Shown piece after piece: positions 27,000-34,409 of a DNA stretch of 48,413 nt; position 1 is the first letter of the stretch, and the number at the start of each line of letters is the position of its first letter. The translations under genes were made by a program, and so were the position numbers. The notes under the pieces were generated by a model, which worked only from the letters and a program-made list of their open reading frames with translations, was not told where the DNA came from and ran no database searches. The DNA is from Planctomycetota bacterium (GTDB taxonomy: Bacteria; Planctomycetota; Phycisphaerae; Phycisphaerales; SM1A02): NCBI GenBank assembly GCA_016872915.1, contig VGYQ01000011.1:1-48413 (forward strand), in the 5' to 3' direction.

Positions 27000-27821
27000 T
27001 TACGCATCGGGCGGTGCGAGCAGCACGACGACCGCGACGTCGTACCACGCGTGCGTTCCAGCGGCGATGCCGAAGCCACGCACCACGTACAAAACGCCAA
27101 ACGCACTGCCCGCAGCGAGAAAGAAGACCACACGGCGAAGATCGAGTGCCCCGCTCGACAGCCGGAGCGGGTGATACAGCGTGAAGAGCACCGCAGCGAC
27201 GATCACCGCAACTCCCAGCGCCCACGACTCCTTCCAGCGCAGCAAGTCCACAAAGAGCGTGTGAAGGAGTGCAATCAGGACCATGCGAAAGACCAGCTCT
27301 TCGTAGACACCGGCGCCGACGCTCATCGCCACTTTCCCAAAGGTGCCGAGTCCTTCCATCTCCCCCATCGCCGCAGGAGGGAAGATGCGCGTAATGATCT
27401 GCGCTGCAACCAGCAGCGGCAGCGAAAAGAGCACACACTCCACCATCATGCCGCCCACGGTCGGAATGTGGAGAGTCCACGCGCGGCGCGAAAGCACCTG
27501 CCACACGAGCAGCACCACGATCACACCAACGCCAGGCAGCGCGAGCGCGGGGAGACTGAATCGCCCTGCGTCGATGCCAAGACTGGAGAACAGGCGAAGC
27601 AGTCCCTCGTGCGCGGAGTTGGTGAGCGTTCCGCCCTGCGTGCGCAGCGCGAAAACGAGCCCGATTTCGTAGAGCACGATCAGCGGCGCAACAAGCGCGA
27701 GAATCTCAAGCGGCTGCTTGGAACGCTCGAAGTACCCGCTCGCTGAGAGAATCGAATCCCCGCCTGCCTTCTCACCGCTTGGTGGGGCAGAACCTCGTCG
27801 CGCAGCCTTGCGCCGTCCCAT
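27000..27821 (-). CDS. CPBP-family glutamic intramembrane protease (Abi/CAAX-like), 273 aa
   Basis: Polytopic membrane protein with about seven hydrophobic helices. The family's three motifs are present in order: EELVFR (Glu174, Glu175, Arg179), FTLYH (Phe213, His217) and HAWYD (His257...Asp261). Eukaryotic relatives (Rce1) cleave prenylated CAAX proteins; bacterial members include bacteriocin-immunity and regulatory proteases, so the substrate here is open. The ~35-residue basic/Ser-rich N-terminal extension is cytoplasmic by the positive-inside rule. Lies 27 nt downstream of rpsT and 44 nt upstream of the LptC-like gene on the same strand; cotranscription with rpsT is plausible. Confidence 0.85.
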   Translation of the reverse strand: MGRRKAARRGSAPPSGEKAGGDSILSASGYFERSKQPLEILALVAPLIVLYEIGLVFALRTQGGTLTNSAHEGLLRLFSSLGIDAGRFSLPALALPGVGVIVVLLVWQVLSRRAWTLHIPTVGGMMVECVLFSLPLLVAAQIITRIFPPAAMGEMEGLGTFGKVAMSVGAGVYEELVFRMVLIALLHTLFVDLLRWKESWALGVAVIVAAVLFTLYHPLRLSSGALDLRRVVFFLAAGSAFGVLYVVRGFGIAAGTHAWYDVAVVVLLAPPDA

Positions 27822-27848
27822 GGAGTCTTCGATCGAAATGGAACTCGA

Positions 27849-28124
27849 TCAGTTCTTCGCAGCGCTCATCGCATTCAGACGGCGCGCAAGACGGCTCTTG
27901 CGGCGGGCCGCCGTATTGCGGTGCATCGTTGGCGTGAGTGCAAAGCGATCGAGCATGCCCGAGAGCGCGCGCAGGGACTTTTCCGCTGCGGCCTTGTCGC
28001 CATCATGCACTGCCTTCAGGAAGACCTTCGTCTCATCCTTGACTTTCGTGCGGCGCCATCGGTTGCGTGCGCTGCGCTCGACGCCTTGACGGACTCGCTT
28101 CTTCGCTGATTCGGTATTGGGCAC
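27849..28124 (-). CDS. rpsT: 30S ribosomal protein S20, 91 aa
   Basis: Small primary 16S rRNA-binding protein. The sequence is typically basic and helical: SAKKRVRQGVERSARNRWRR at the N-terminus and MHRNTAARRKSRLARRLNAM at the C-terminus, which is the S20 tail. Length is normal. Divergent from the coiled-coil membrane protein gene with a 152-nt gap that holds a candidate promoter and a leader hairpin. Confidence 0.95.
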   Translation of the reverse strand: MPNTESAKKRVRQGVERSARNRWRRTKVKDETKVFLKAVHDGDKAAAEKSLRALSGMLDRFALTPTMHRNTAARRKSRLARRLNAMSAAKN

Positions 28125-28154
28125 TGGAATGATCCTCGTCTGCCGCCTGCATCC

Positions 28155-28170
28155 GCCTGCACGCGCAGGC
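28155..28170 (-). promoter_or_regulatory. Perfect 6-bp hairpin in the rpsT leader
   Basis: GCCTGC and GCAGGC flank an ACGC loop about 31 nt before the rpsT ATG. It could be an autoregulatory or stability element; no homologous S20 leader structure is known to me. Confidence 0.3.
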
Positions 28171-28188
28171 AGATCAGCGGGACCGCGC

Positions 28189-28217
28189 AGTATCGCACAT
28201 CACGCCTGCTTGTGCAA
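28189..28217 (-). promoter_or_regulatory. Candidate extended -10 promoter for rpsT
   Basis: On the minus strand TTGCAC (28217-28212) and GATACT (28194-28189) are spaced by exactly 17 nt, and TGC directly precedes the -10 as an extended -10. This leaves a leader of about 60 nt before the rpsT ATG, unlike the TAnnnT genes. Confidence 0.4.
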
Positions 28218-28276
28218 GTGCAACCGTTTCGACCACTTGACGCAACCCCGCTCGCGAAGGGACACTACGGGGTCCT

Positions 28277-29650
28277 ATGGCGATGCCCTCCAAAACGGCC
28301 GGACCCCTGATTGGTCTGGTGGTGTTTGTGATCCTCTTTGTGCTGACCGCAGCCACGTCGGTCTACTTCCTCACGGAGTGGAACAAGTCTGCTGCAACGG
28401 AGGCAAAGGCGAAGCGCGATCTCGCAGCGATCATTCCCACCGGGTATCTCGATCAGGAATTCGGCATGCAGGCGCAGCAGGCGGCGCAGGGCGAAGGCAA
28501 GACTCTTGTGGACTTTCTTGTATCACGCAATGCGAATGTGATGTCCGCCGTGACGGGCGAGACATCGGGCGATGCCATGTCACTCCGCGGTGCGCTCAAT
28601 CTCAAGCCCGATGAAACAGTGAAGCAGAAGATGCAGTCGCTCGAGCGCGCGCGGGCAGAAGCGGACAACAAGGTCGGAGAGCTCGAGCGTGCAGTCGAAG
28701 AAGCGTCGGCGCAGGTCACGCAGATTCAGGCGCAGGCCGATGAAGCGAAACGCGCGGGCGAAGAGCAAGTTCGTGAGTTGCAGGCAACGATCGCTCCGTA
28801 CGCCGAGGCGACAAAGCGCGCCCTCGAATCGCTTGAGGAACTCAAGACTGAATTGGCCACCGCGCGCGATAGTGCGAAGACCGAATACGCCACGGAGATC
28901 GAGGAGGAACGCGCAAAGCAGTCGAGCCTCGTCGCCGCCAACCAAGCGCTGACGGCGCGCGTACAGGAACTTCAGAAGCAAGTCGATCAGTTCCGTATCA
29001 AGCCCGCAGATCCTGCCCTCCTTGTGGATGGTCGAGTCATTGACGTCTCGCAAACGGCGAAGGATCAGATCTTCATCTCCCTCGGCAACAAAGATCGAGT
29101 CCGTGCGGGGATGACCTTCGAGGTCTACCCCGATTCCTCGGCAATTCTGTATGACCCCAAGACGGATCGGCAGTCTCCTGGCATCGCCAGTATCGAGATC
29201 ATCAAGGTGGGTGATACGACCAGCACCGCACGAGTGACCCGCAAAGCTCCGCGCGCCACCGTGGCCAAGGGGAACGTGCTCGCGAATGCCGTGTACAGCC
29301 CCAACTATCAGTACAAGTTCCTCGTGCATGGAAAGTTCGATGTGGACAATGACGGCAAGATCACCGACTCCGAAGGTGACTACATCCGCGCCAAGATCCG
29401 CGAGTGGGGCGGAGTCGTGGTGGATGGAACGGAGATCACTCCGGACATCGACTTCATCGTGCTCGGTTCTGTGCCGGTGCGTCCTCAGATTCGTTCCGTC
29501 GGCGCAGATGATGCCGCCTACGCCGCACAGCTCGAGGCGAGCCGCGCGTACGACTCCTATCAGGCTCTTGTTGCCTCGGCGAGTGCCGCGCAGGTCCCCG
29601 TGCTGAACTGGAATCGCTTCCAGATCCTCACAGGTTCGTCGGAGCGCTGA
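28277..29650 (+). CDS. Membrane-anchored coiled-coil protein with an EF-hand loop, 457 aa, function unknown
   Basis: N-terminal transmembrane helix at ~10-32 (LIGLVVFVILFVLTAATSVY). A long Ala/Glu/Gln-rich heptad coiled coil runs from ~112 to ~240. Two small C-terminal domains follow. The first (~245-335, GRVIDVSQTAKDQIFISLG...FEVYP) looks like a small beta barrel. The second (~345-400) begins YKFLVHGKFDVDNDGKI and ends REWGGVVVDGTEIT...IDFIVLG, resembling a BRCT-like alpha/beta layout. It contains a perfect 12-residue EF-hand loop at 355-366 (Asp355, Asp357, Asp359, Gly360, Ile362, Glu366). Ca2+ binding is inferred. The gene lies 7 nt upstream of the LpxL-like acyltransferase. GACACT precedes the ATG by 10 nt. 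Confidence 0.82.
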   Translation: MAMPSKTAGPLIGLVVFVILFVLTAATSVYFLTEWNKSAATEAKAKRDLAAIIPTGYLDQEFGMQAQQAAQGEGKTLVDFLVSRNANVMSAVTGETSGDAMSLRGALNLKPDETVKQKMQSLERARAEADNKVGELERAVEEASAQVTQIQAQADEAKRAGEEQVRELQATIAPYAEATKRALESLEELKTELATARDSAKTEYATEIEEERAKQSSLVAANQALTARVQELQKQVDQFRIKPADPALLVDGRVIDVSQTAKDQIFISLGNKDRVRAGMTFEVYPDSSAILYDPKTDRQSPGIASIEIIKVGDTTSTARVTRKAPRATVAKGNVLANAVYSPNYQYKFLVHGKFDVDNDGKITDSEGDYIRAKIREWGGVVVDGTEITPDIDFIVLGSVPVRPQIRSVGADDAAYAAQLEASRAYDSYQALVASASAAQVPVLNWNRFQILTGSSER

Positions 29651-29657
29651 GCGGCGC

Positions 29658-30689
29658 GTGCGACCGCAGAGCTTCATCGATCACGCGGCAGCGTTTGCGC
29701 AGTACGCGGCGCTTCGCGGACTATTCGGGGCCTTCCACATGTTCCCGCCTGCGCAGAACATGCGCACCGCTGCGCAGTTTGGCAGTCTGTACGGACGTCT
29801 CGTCAAACGCCACCGAGAACGCGCTCGCGGGCACATTCGTCGCAGTTTCCCCGAACTCGACGAACCTGCCGTGGCGAAGCTCGCGGATGATTCACTCCGC
29901 AGTCTCTTCCAAATGTTCCTGGTAGAGGCGACTGCAGTTCCGCGTCTCCTGACACCCTCTTCGTGGCCACAGCATGTGCGCACTGGCAGAATCGAATCGT
30001 CGCTGCGGCTGCTTGTTGGCAACGACCCCGTCATATTTGTGACCGGCCACTGCGGCAATTGGGAACTCTTGGGCTTCACGCTCGCACTACTCGGCTTCCG
30101 CCTGCATGCGCTCGCGCGTCCACTCGACAATCCTTGGCTCGACCGTTGGGTGCGCGGCGTTCGGGAAGCTCGCGGACTGACGGTGCTCACGAAATGGGGC
30201 GCCACGACCGAAGTGCAGCGGATCATCGAATCCGGCGGGCGCGTCGGATTCATCGCCGATCAAAATGCGGGTGAAGACGGCATGTTCGTGCCTTTCTTTG
30301 GCAGGCTCGCCTCGAGTTACAAGTCCATCGGACTGCTGGCCATGCGCTACGAAGTGCCGATCGTGGTCGGTGCCGCGCAGCGCATCGGGGGCAGATTCGA
30401 CTACGAGCTCGATGGCGTCGATGTGATCCGTCCAAGCGAGTGGCGCGATCAGCCCGATCCACTTTTCTACATCACCGCCCGATTCAACCGTGCCATGGAA
30501 GTGGCGGTTCGGCGCGCACCGGACCAGTATCTCTGGATGCACCGGCGCTGGAAGAGCCGGCCGGCGCATGAACGCGCCGGCAAACCGATGCCCGAGCGGC
30601 TTCGCGAAAAACTCCGCAGCCTTCCGTGGATCAGTGGTGCCGAACTCGAACGCCTCGAGCAGCGCATCGAACCGCTTGTTTGCGCGTGA
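29658..30689 (+). CDS. LpxL/HtrB-family lipid A biosynthesis acyltransferase, 343 aa
   Basis: Inner-membrane-associated acyltransferase of the lysophospholipid acyltransferase superfamily. The catalytic HxxxxD/E box is GHCGNWELLG (~134-143), followed by RPLDNPWLDRWV, FIADQNAGEDGMFVPFFG and the C-terminal QYLWMHRRWKSRP. All are HtrB/LpxL hallmarks. Family members add secondary acyl chains to Kdo2-lipid A; mycobacterial PatA-type relatives acylate mannosyl lipids, so the acceptor is not certain. GTG start 7 nt after the coiled-coil gene, probably one transcript. Fits with the LptC-like and MsbA-type genes in the window in arguing for a lipid A-bearing outer membrane. Confidence 0.9.
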   Translation: MRPQSFIDHAAAFAQYAALRGLFGAFHMFPPAQNMRTAAQFGSLYGRLVKRHRERARGHIRRSFPELDEPAVAKLADDSLRSLFQMFLVEATAVPRLLTPSSWPQHVRTGRIESSLRLLVGNDPVIFVTGHCGNWELLGFTLALLGFRLHALARPLDNPWLDRWVRGVREARGLTVLTKWGATTEVQRIIESGGRVGFIADQNAGEDGMFVPFFGRLASSYKSIGLLAMRYEVPIVVGAAQRIGGRFDYELDGVDVIRPSEWRDQPDPLFYITARFNRAMEVAVRRAPDQYLWMHRRWKSRPAHERAGKPMPERLREKLRSLPWISGAELERLEQRIEPLVCA

Positions 30690-30710
30690 ACACTCCAGCT
30701 CGCCTCGCCG

Positions 30711-30716
30711 TATTCT
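30711..30716 (+). promoter_or_regulatory. -10-like TAnnnT hexamer before the 100-aa gene
   Basis: TATTCT, the best match to TATAAT among the set, ends 13 nt before the ATG at 30730 and no Shine-Dalgarno intervenes. Confidence 0.38.
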
Positions 30717-30729
30717 TTCCCGAAACGTC

Positions 30730-31032
30730 ATGCGCTCGCTTGTTGTCCTTGCCAATGGAACCAGTCCCGCTCCGAACCTCGGATCGCGGAGGGCGCTCGA
30801 GGAACGGCTCTCACATCTCAACACGGGGCCCGACCGCACAGGTGGCGATGTGCTCTTTGGTCCAGGCGTGGAACTCCAGCTGCCGCCACAGCAGGATCCA
30901 GTGACACAAATGATCCTCACCGTCAGCGACGAAGACATCGGTTGGCTTGTGGTCGAGCGCATGGGCAAGACCCTCCACTGGAAGTTCGTGGATCTCAACA
31001 CAGGCGACGAACTTACTTTTGCAGCAGGCTGA
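30730..31032 (+). CDS. Small uncharacterised protein, 100 aa
   Basis: Function not recognised. The protein begins MRSLVVLANGTSPAP, has a polar loop, then an acidic/aromatic beta-rich half: DVLFGPGVELQLPP, MILTVSDEDIGWLVVERM, LHWKFVDLNTGDELTF. No signal peptide or membrane helix is evident. A -10-like TATTCT 13 nt before the ATG and 40 nt clear of the lpxL-like stop support this start over the longer in-frame opening that overlaps lpxL. The sequence is free of repeats and looks like a real folded domain of cytoplasmic type. Confidence 0.65.
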   Translation: MRSLVVLANGTSPAPNLGSRRALEERLSHLNTGPDRTGGDVLFGPGVELQLPPQQDPVTQMILTVSDEDIGWLVVERMGKTLHWKFVDLNTGDELTFAAG

Positions 31033-31041
31033 TCGAATTCC

Positions 31042-32442
31042 ATGATTGCCGTATGGATGACAACCGTTGCGCTTGCCTGCACGACATTCACCGTGGTGCA
31101 GCAGTCGCAGCGCGAATCGGCATTGTCGTGGCCGCGAGTCCGTCAGACACCAAGCGCGCTCATCAGCATCAGCCAGCCTTCCGTCGACGACTTCACGAGT
31201 ACTTCGGTCCGTGGCAAGATGGCAATCGAGGTAAGCAGCCTCCGCGGCGTACCTGACTTTCGAGGGACCGCAAACTTCACGGGCGATGCCGTTCTCGACA
31301 GAGCCGAGCGAACCGTACGCATCGGCCCCATCACCGTTCCTGCACTGCGCGTCGAGACGGCCCCCGAGCATGCGGATGCTGCAACGAGTGCGCTCACCAG
31401 CGCGCTCGCAGGCGTCACACTGACGGTCGCCTTCGACGACCTCATCGCGGTCATGCGCACTGCCTCATTCCCCGATCCGCACCCGCTACCCGACTGCAGC
31501 GGGACGCGCTCGGTCGTCATGCTGCAAGTGAACGACCCCCTGCCGCCCGAAGGCACCATTCCCGTGCGCTGGCTCGGCACACCCGCATTTGAGAGCGTTC
31601 TTGAGGGGCGACTCGAAGGCGCGGTCAACTGCTCGTCCACGCTCTTGCGTGAACCCAACGGGCGACATCTGCTTCTGCACGCAGGCCGCTGGCTCGAGGC
31701 GCGATCACTGACTGCCCCGCAGTGGACGTGGATCACATCCGACGCCCTGCCCGCCGTCCTCCTGGATATCAGCGAGACTTCCAGATTCGGCAGCGCGCTC
31801 TCGGCCGTGCCGGGCACCCTGCACAGTCGCATCGCGGAACTCGCTCGGTACATGGCATCGCCTGTTCCCGCGCCAGGTGATCCGTCCTGCAACGGCAACG
31901 ATTGGTGGTGGAACCCATGGAGTCTTCGCTGGGTCGCCGCGTGCACTGCGCCAACGCCAACACTTCCTGCCGATTTACCCGTAGATCACAAGATCGAGCC
32001 ACGCACGCCTGCTGATTCGGATGCGTTTCAACCCGATCCAGTGCGCGACAATCTGCTGGTTGGGCTCGATGGTCGCGTGTACCGGCGCCGTGGCGAGTCT
32101 TTGGATCAGTCAACGCCGACAGGCGGGTGGCGTCCCTTCACGACAGAACGCTCGGTGCTCCGCATCCTCCGCGCGGAGTCGAACGCGCGCGATGCTGCGC
32201 AGGCGGTCCGGAGGACATGGAAAAACTGGTGCATGCACGATGCGGAAATGAAGCCCGCAACGCGCTGCGACAGCACAGCGTCGCTCGGCAGTCGTCCCCT
32301 GCGAACAAACCAGTTCCTTGCCATGGCTGCACCGCCCGTGCGCGGTGGCGAGGACGAGATCGTGGACGATGGGAATCCACCGACAGACAGTGAGGCGCTC
32401 CCTCGGAGCCCGGCAGACTCTCCCTCACCACCGAAGCCGTGA
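31042..32442 (+). CDS. Uncharacterised secreted or periplasmic protein, 466 aa
   Basis: Function not recognised. MIAVWMTTVALACTTFTVVQQ at the start is a plausible signal peptide. The body is a soluble mixed domain with several Cys (DCSGTRS, NCSSTLL, SCNGNDWWWNPW, NWCMHD, TRCDS), even spacing suggesting disulphides, and a Trp-rich WWWNPWSLRWVAAC block near 290-305. The last ~50 residues are acidic and Pro/Ser-rich (GGEDEIVDDGNPPTDSE) and look disordered. It lies 9 nt after the 100-aa gene, so the two are probably cotranscribed, and it converges on rsmG. Confidence 0.68.
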   Translation: MIAVWMTTVALACTTFTVVQQSQRESALSWPRVRQTPSALISISQPSVDDFTSTSVRGKMAIEVSSLRGVPDFRGTANFTGDAVLDRAERTVRIGPITVPALRVETAPEHADAATSALTSALAGVTLTVAFDDLIAVMRTASFPDPHPLPDCSGTRSVVMLQVNDPLPPEGTIPVRWLGTPAFESVLEGRLEGAVNCSSTLLREPNGRHLLLHAGRWLEARSLTAPQWTWITSDALPAVLLDISETSRFGSALSAVPGTLHSRIAELARYMASPVPAPGDPSCNGNDWWWNPWSLRWVAACTAPTPTLPADLPVDHKIEPRTPADSDAFQPDPVRDNLLVGLDGRVYRRRGESLDQSTPTGGWRPFTTERSVLRILRAESNARDAAQAVRRTWKNWCMHDAEMKPATRCDSTASLGSRPLRTNQFLAMAAPPVRGGEDEIVDDGNPPTDSEALPRSPADSPSPPKP

Positions 32443-32475
32443 GTCCCACGGGGCCTGCTCCCCCGCACACGCACA

Positions 32476-33198
32476 TTACAGGGGACTCTTCTGCGGCTCG
32501 CCAGCAGGGCGCGGATATCGACGCGGTGTTTTCCCAACTTTTTCAACCACCACAACGGTGCCGGTCGGCGTGCGGATGCAGTCGGTGACGGCGCCTCGCA
32601 GCGTGCCAAGCGCGCGCGCGCTTTCACGCACCTCGGCGACCGCCTTTTCCCCCTTGATCGTGACCATATGTCCATGCTCGCGTACAAGTGGCAGGCAGAG
32701 TTCGAGCAGAATGGGCAGGCGAGCCACTGCACGCGATGTCACCACGTCGATGCTCTCGCGCAGCGGCCCGCGTGCAAGCGACTCGGCGCGTTCGCTCCGC
32801 ACCTCAACCGAGCGCAGCGAGAGCGCATCCGCGGCGCTCCGCAGGAAGGCCGCCTTCTTTCCAGTCGATTCAATCAACAGATGCGTCGCCTGCGGCCACA
32901 CGATCGCAAGCACCAGTCCTGGCACGCCTCCACCGCTTCCAACATCCGCCACACGCCGTGCATTCGCCTGCTGAAGGATCGGAAGCAGCGTGAGTGCATC
33001 AAAGACATGTCGCATCCATGCGGCATCCATATCGCGGACAGCCGTGAGATTCATTCGCATGTTGGCATCGAGCAGAAGTTCAAGGAACCGTGCAAGTCGG
33101 TTCATTTCCTCCGACGAAATCTCGATGCCGAAGTCAGCAAGCGCGCGAACACATGCCTCGCGCCCACCACCGCGCGGTACCGAAGCGTCTTGCACCAT
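32476..33198 (-). CDS. rsmG: 16S rRNA (guanine(527)-N7)-methyltransferase RsmG, 240 aa
   Basis: SAM-dependent methyltransferase acting on G527 of 16S rRNA. NMRMNLTAVRD, the SAM-binding loop DVGSGGGVPGL, the ESTGKKAAFL segment and the conserved ending RRYPRPAGEPQKSPL are all RsmG-specific. Its ATG overlaps the rodA stop by one nucleotide (TGATG), so it is coupled to the mrdA-rodA cell-wall operon. That linkage is not usual (rsmG commonly sits with mnmG), so its regulation may follow growth of the wall here. Confidence 0.94.
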   Translation of the reverse strand: MVQDASVPRGGGREACVRALADFGIEISSEEMNRLARFLELLLDANMRMNLTAVRDMDAAWMRHVFDALTLLPILQQANARRVADVGSGGGVPGLVLAIVWPQATHLLIESTGKKAAFLRSAADALSLRSVEVRSERAESLARGPLRESIDVVTSRAVARLPILLELCLPLVREHGHMVTIKGEKAVAEVRESARALGTLRGAVTDCIRTPTGTVVVVEKVGKTPRRYPRPAGEPQKSPL

Positions 33199-34409
33199 CA
33201 GGCTCCCACCCGTGCAGCACTGCCGCCCATCATGCCGCCAACGCCGCGCGCATCACGTGCGGCGACGGCAAACAGCAGGCCCGCCGCAATCCAACAGGCC
33301 ACCAGACTCGTGCCTCCCGAAGAGACAAAGGGAAGCGTCAGCCCCGTGATCGGCAGAATGCCAATGGTCATGCCGATGTTCACAAACGACTGGAACCCGA
33401 TCATCGATCCGATGCCTGTGGCGAGGAGTCGTCCGAAGGGACTTCTCGTCATCACTGCGATCGCGAGGGCGGAACCGACGAGCGTCACTTCAAGCAGGAT
33501 CAGCAGCAGTCCGCCCAGCAACCCCCAGCGACATGCAGCAACGGCGAAGATCATGTCGTTGTGTTCTTCGGGGAGCGCGTTGTAGCGAATGAGATCGCGC
33601 GCGTCGGTCTTGCCATTTCCCACGAGACCGCCGGCGCCAACGAGCGTTCGCGCGCGGTCCGCCTGAAACCCGATGGAGCGCGTGTATCGATCATCGCCCG
33701 TCAGTTGTGCGACGAGAGCATCGATGCGCGCTCGCTGGTGCGGCTTCAGCACGGGATAGGTGGCGGGTGCGAGCAGCGCGGCGCTGAGGATCACCGCCAC
33801 CAGATGCGTCCGCCGGGCCCCTTGCATCAGCAGCATCGCAAGCAGCGTTGGGAAAAACAACAGCGCGGTGCCAAGATCGGGCTGCAGCAGGATCAGCACC
33901 ACCGGCACGGCCGTCAGCACGATCGGCAGCAGCAACCCAGCACGTGTTCGCAGGTCTGCCGCTCGGCGCAGCCACCATGCGGACGCCAGAATCCAGGCGA
34001 CCTTTGCAAACTCCGCCGGCTGAAAGTCGATCGGGCCAAGATCAATCCAGCAGCGACTGCCGTTGCGTGGTCGAACGAGCGACTGTGGCACGCCGGGCAA
34101 CACAAGCAAGATCAGAAGCAACAGCATCACGATAAACACATGCGGACTCCACCTCTCCACCACAGACGGAGCCGGGATCACGATGAGTGCAGCGGCGAGA
34201 ACACCCACAAACGCATACGCGGCCTGTCGTGCGGCCATGCTCGGTTCGGTCGTGGCAATGGCCGCAATGCCGATCACCGTCAAAAGCGCGGCGCAGGCCA
34301 TGGGCAACCAACCGATGGTGCGCCACGAGATGCCGAGCATCCGCGACACGACGGGGCGGTTCGGCGCAGACTTGACTGCACGCGCGGGCGCACGCACGAA
34401 CACACTCAT
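33198..34409 (-). CDS. rodA: Rod-shape-determining peptidoglycan polymerase RodA (SEDS family), 403 aa
   Basis: Polytopic SEDS glycosyltransferase that polymerises lipid II with PBP2 in the elongasome. About ten hydrophobic helices. Family signatures: GSRCWIDLGPIDFQPAEFAK, QPDLGTALLF with the catalytic Asp, NALPEEHNDMIFAV and the C-terminal PFVSSGGTSL. The start at 34409 lies in an ATGA overlap with mrdA (34406-34409) and is preferred over the longer open frame. The C-terminal Gly/Met-rich tail is short. Part of mrdA-rodA-rsmG. Confidence 0.94.
   Translation of the reverse strand: MSVFVRAPARAVKSAPNRPVVSRMLGISWRTIGWLPMACAALLTVIGIAAIATTEPSMAARQAAYAFVGVLAAALIVIPAPSVVERWSPHVFIVMLLLLILLVLPGVPQSLVRPRNGSRCWIDLGPIDFQPAEFAKVAWILASAWWLRRAADLRTRAGLLLPIVLTAVPVVLILLQPDLGTALLFFPTLLAMLLMQGARRTHLVAVILSAALLAPATYPVLKPHQRARIDALVAQLTGDDRYTRSIGFQADRARTLVGAGGLVGNGKTDARDLIRYNALPEEHNDMIFAVAACRWGLLGGLLLILLEVTLVGSALAIAVMTRSPFGRLLATGIGSMIGFQSFVNIGMTIGILPITGLTLPFVSSGGTSLVACWIAAGLLFAVAARDARGVGGMMGGSAARVGA

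Noticed and set aside
28237-28266. Canonical sigma-70 promoter TTGACG/GACACT before the coiled-coil gene
   Set aside because: The spacer is 18 nt and the -10 matches only three positions; kept as part of the near-start hexamer observation with low weight, not as a promoter feature.
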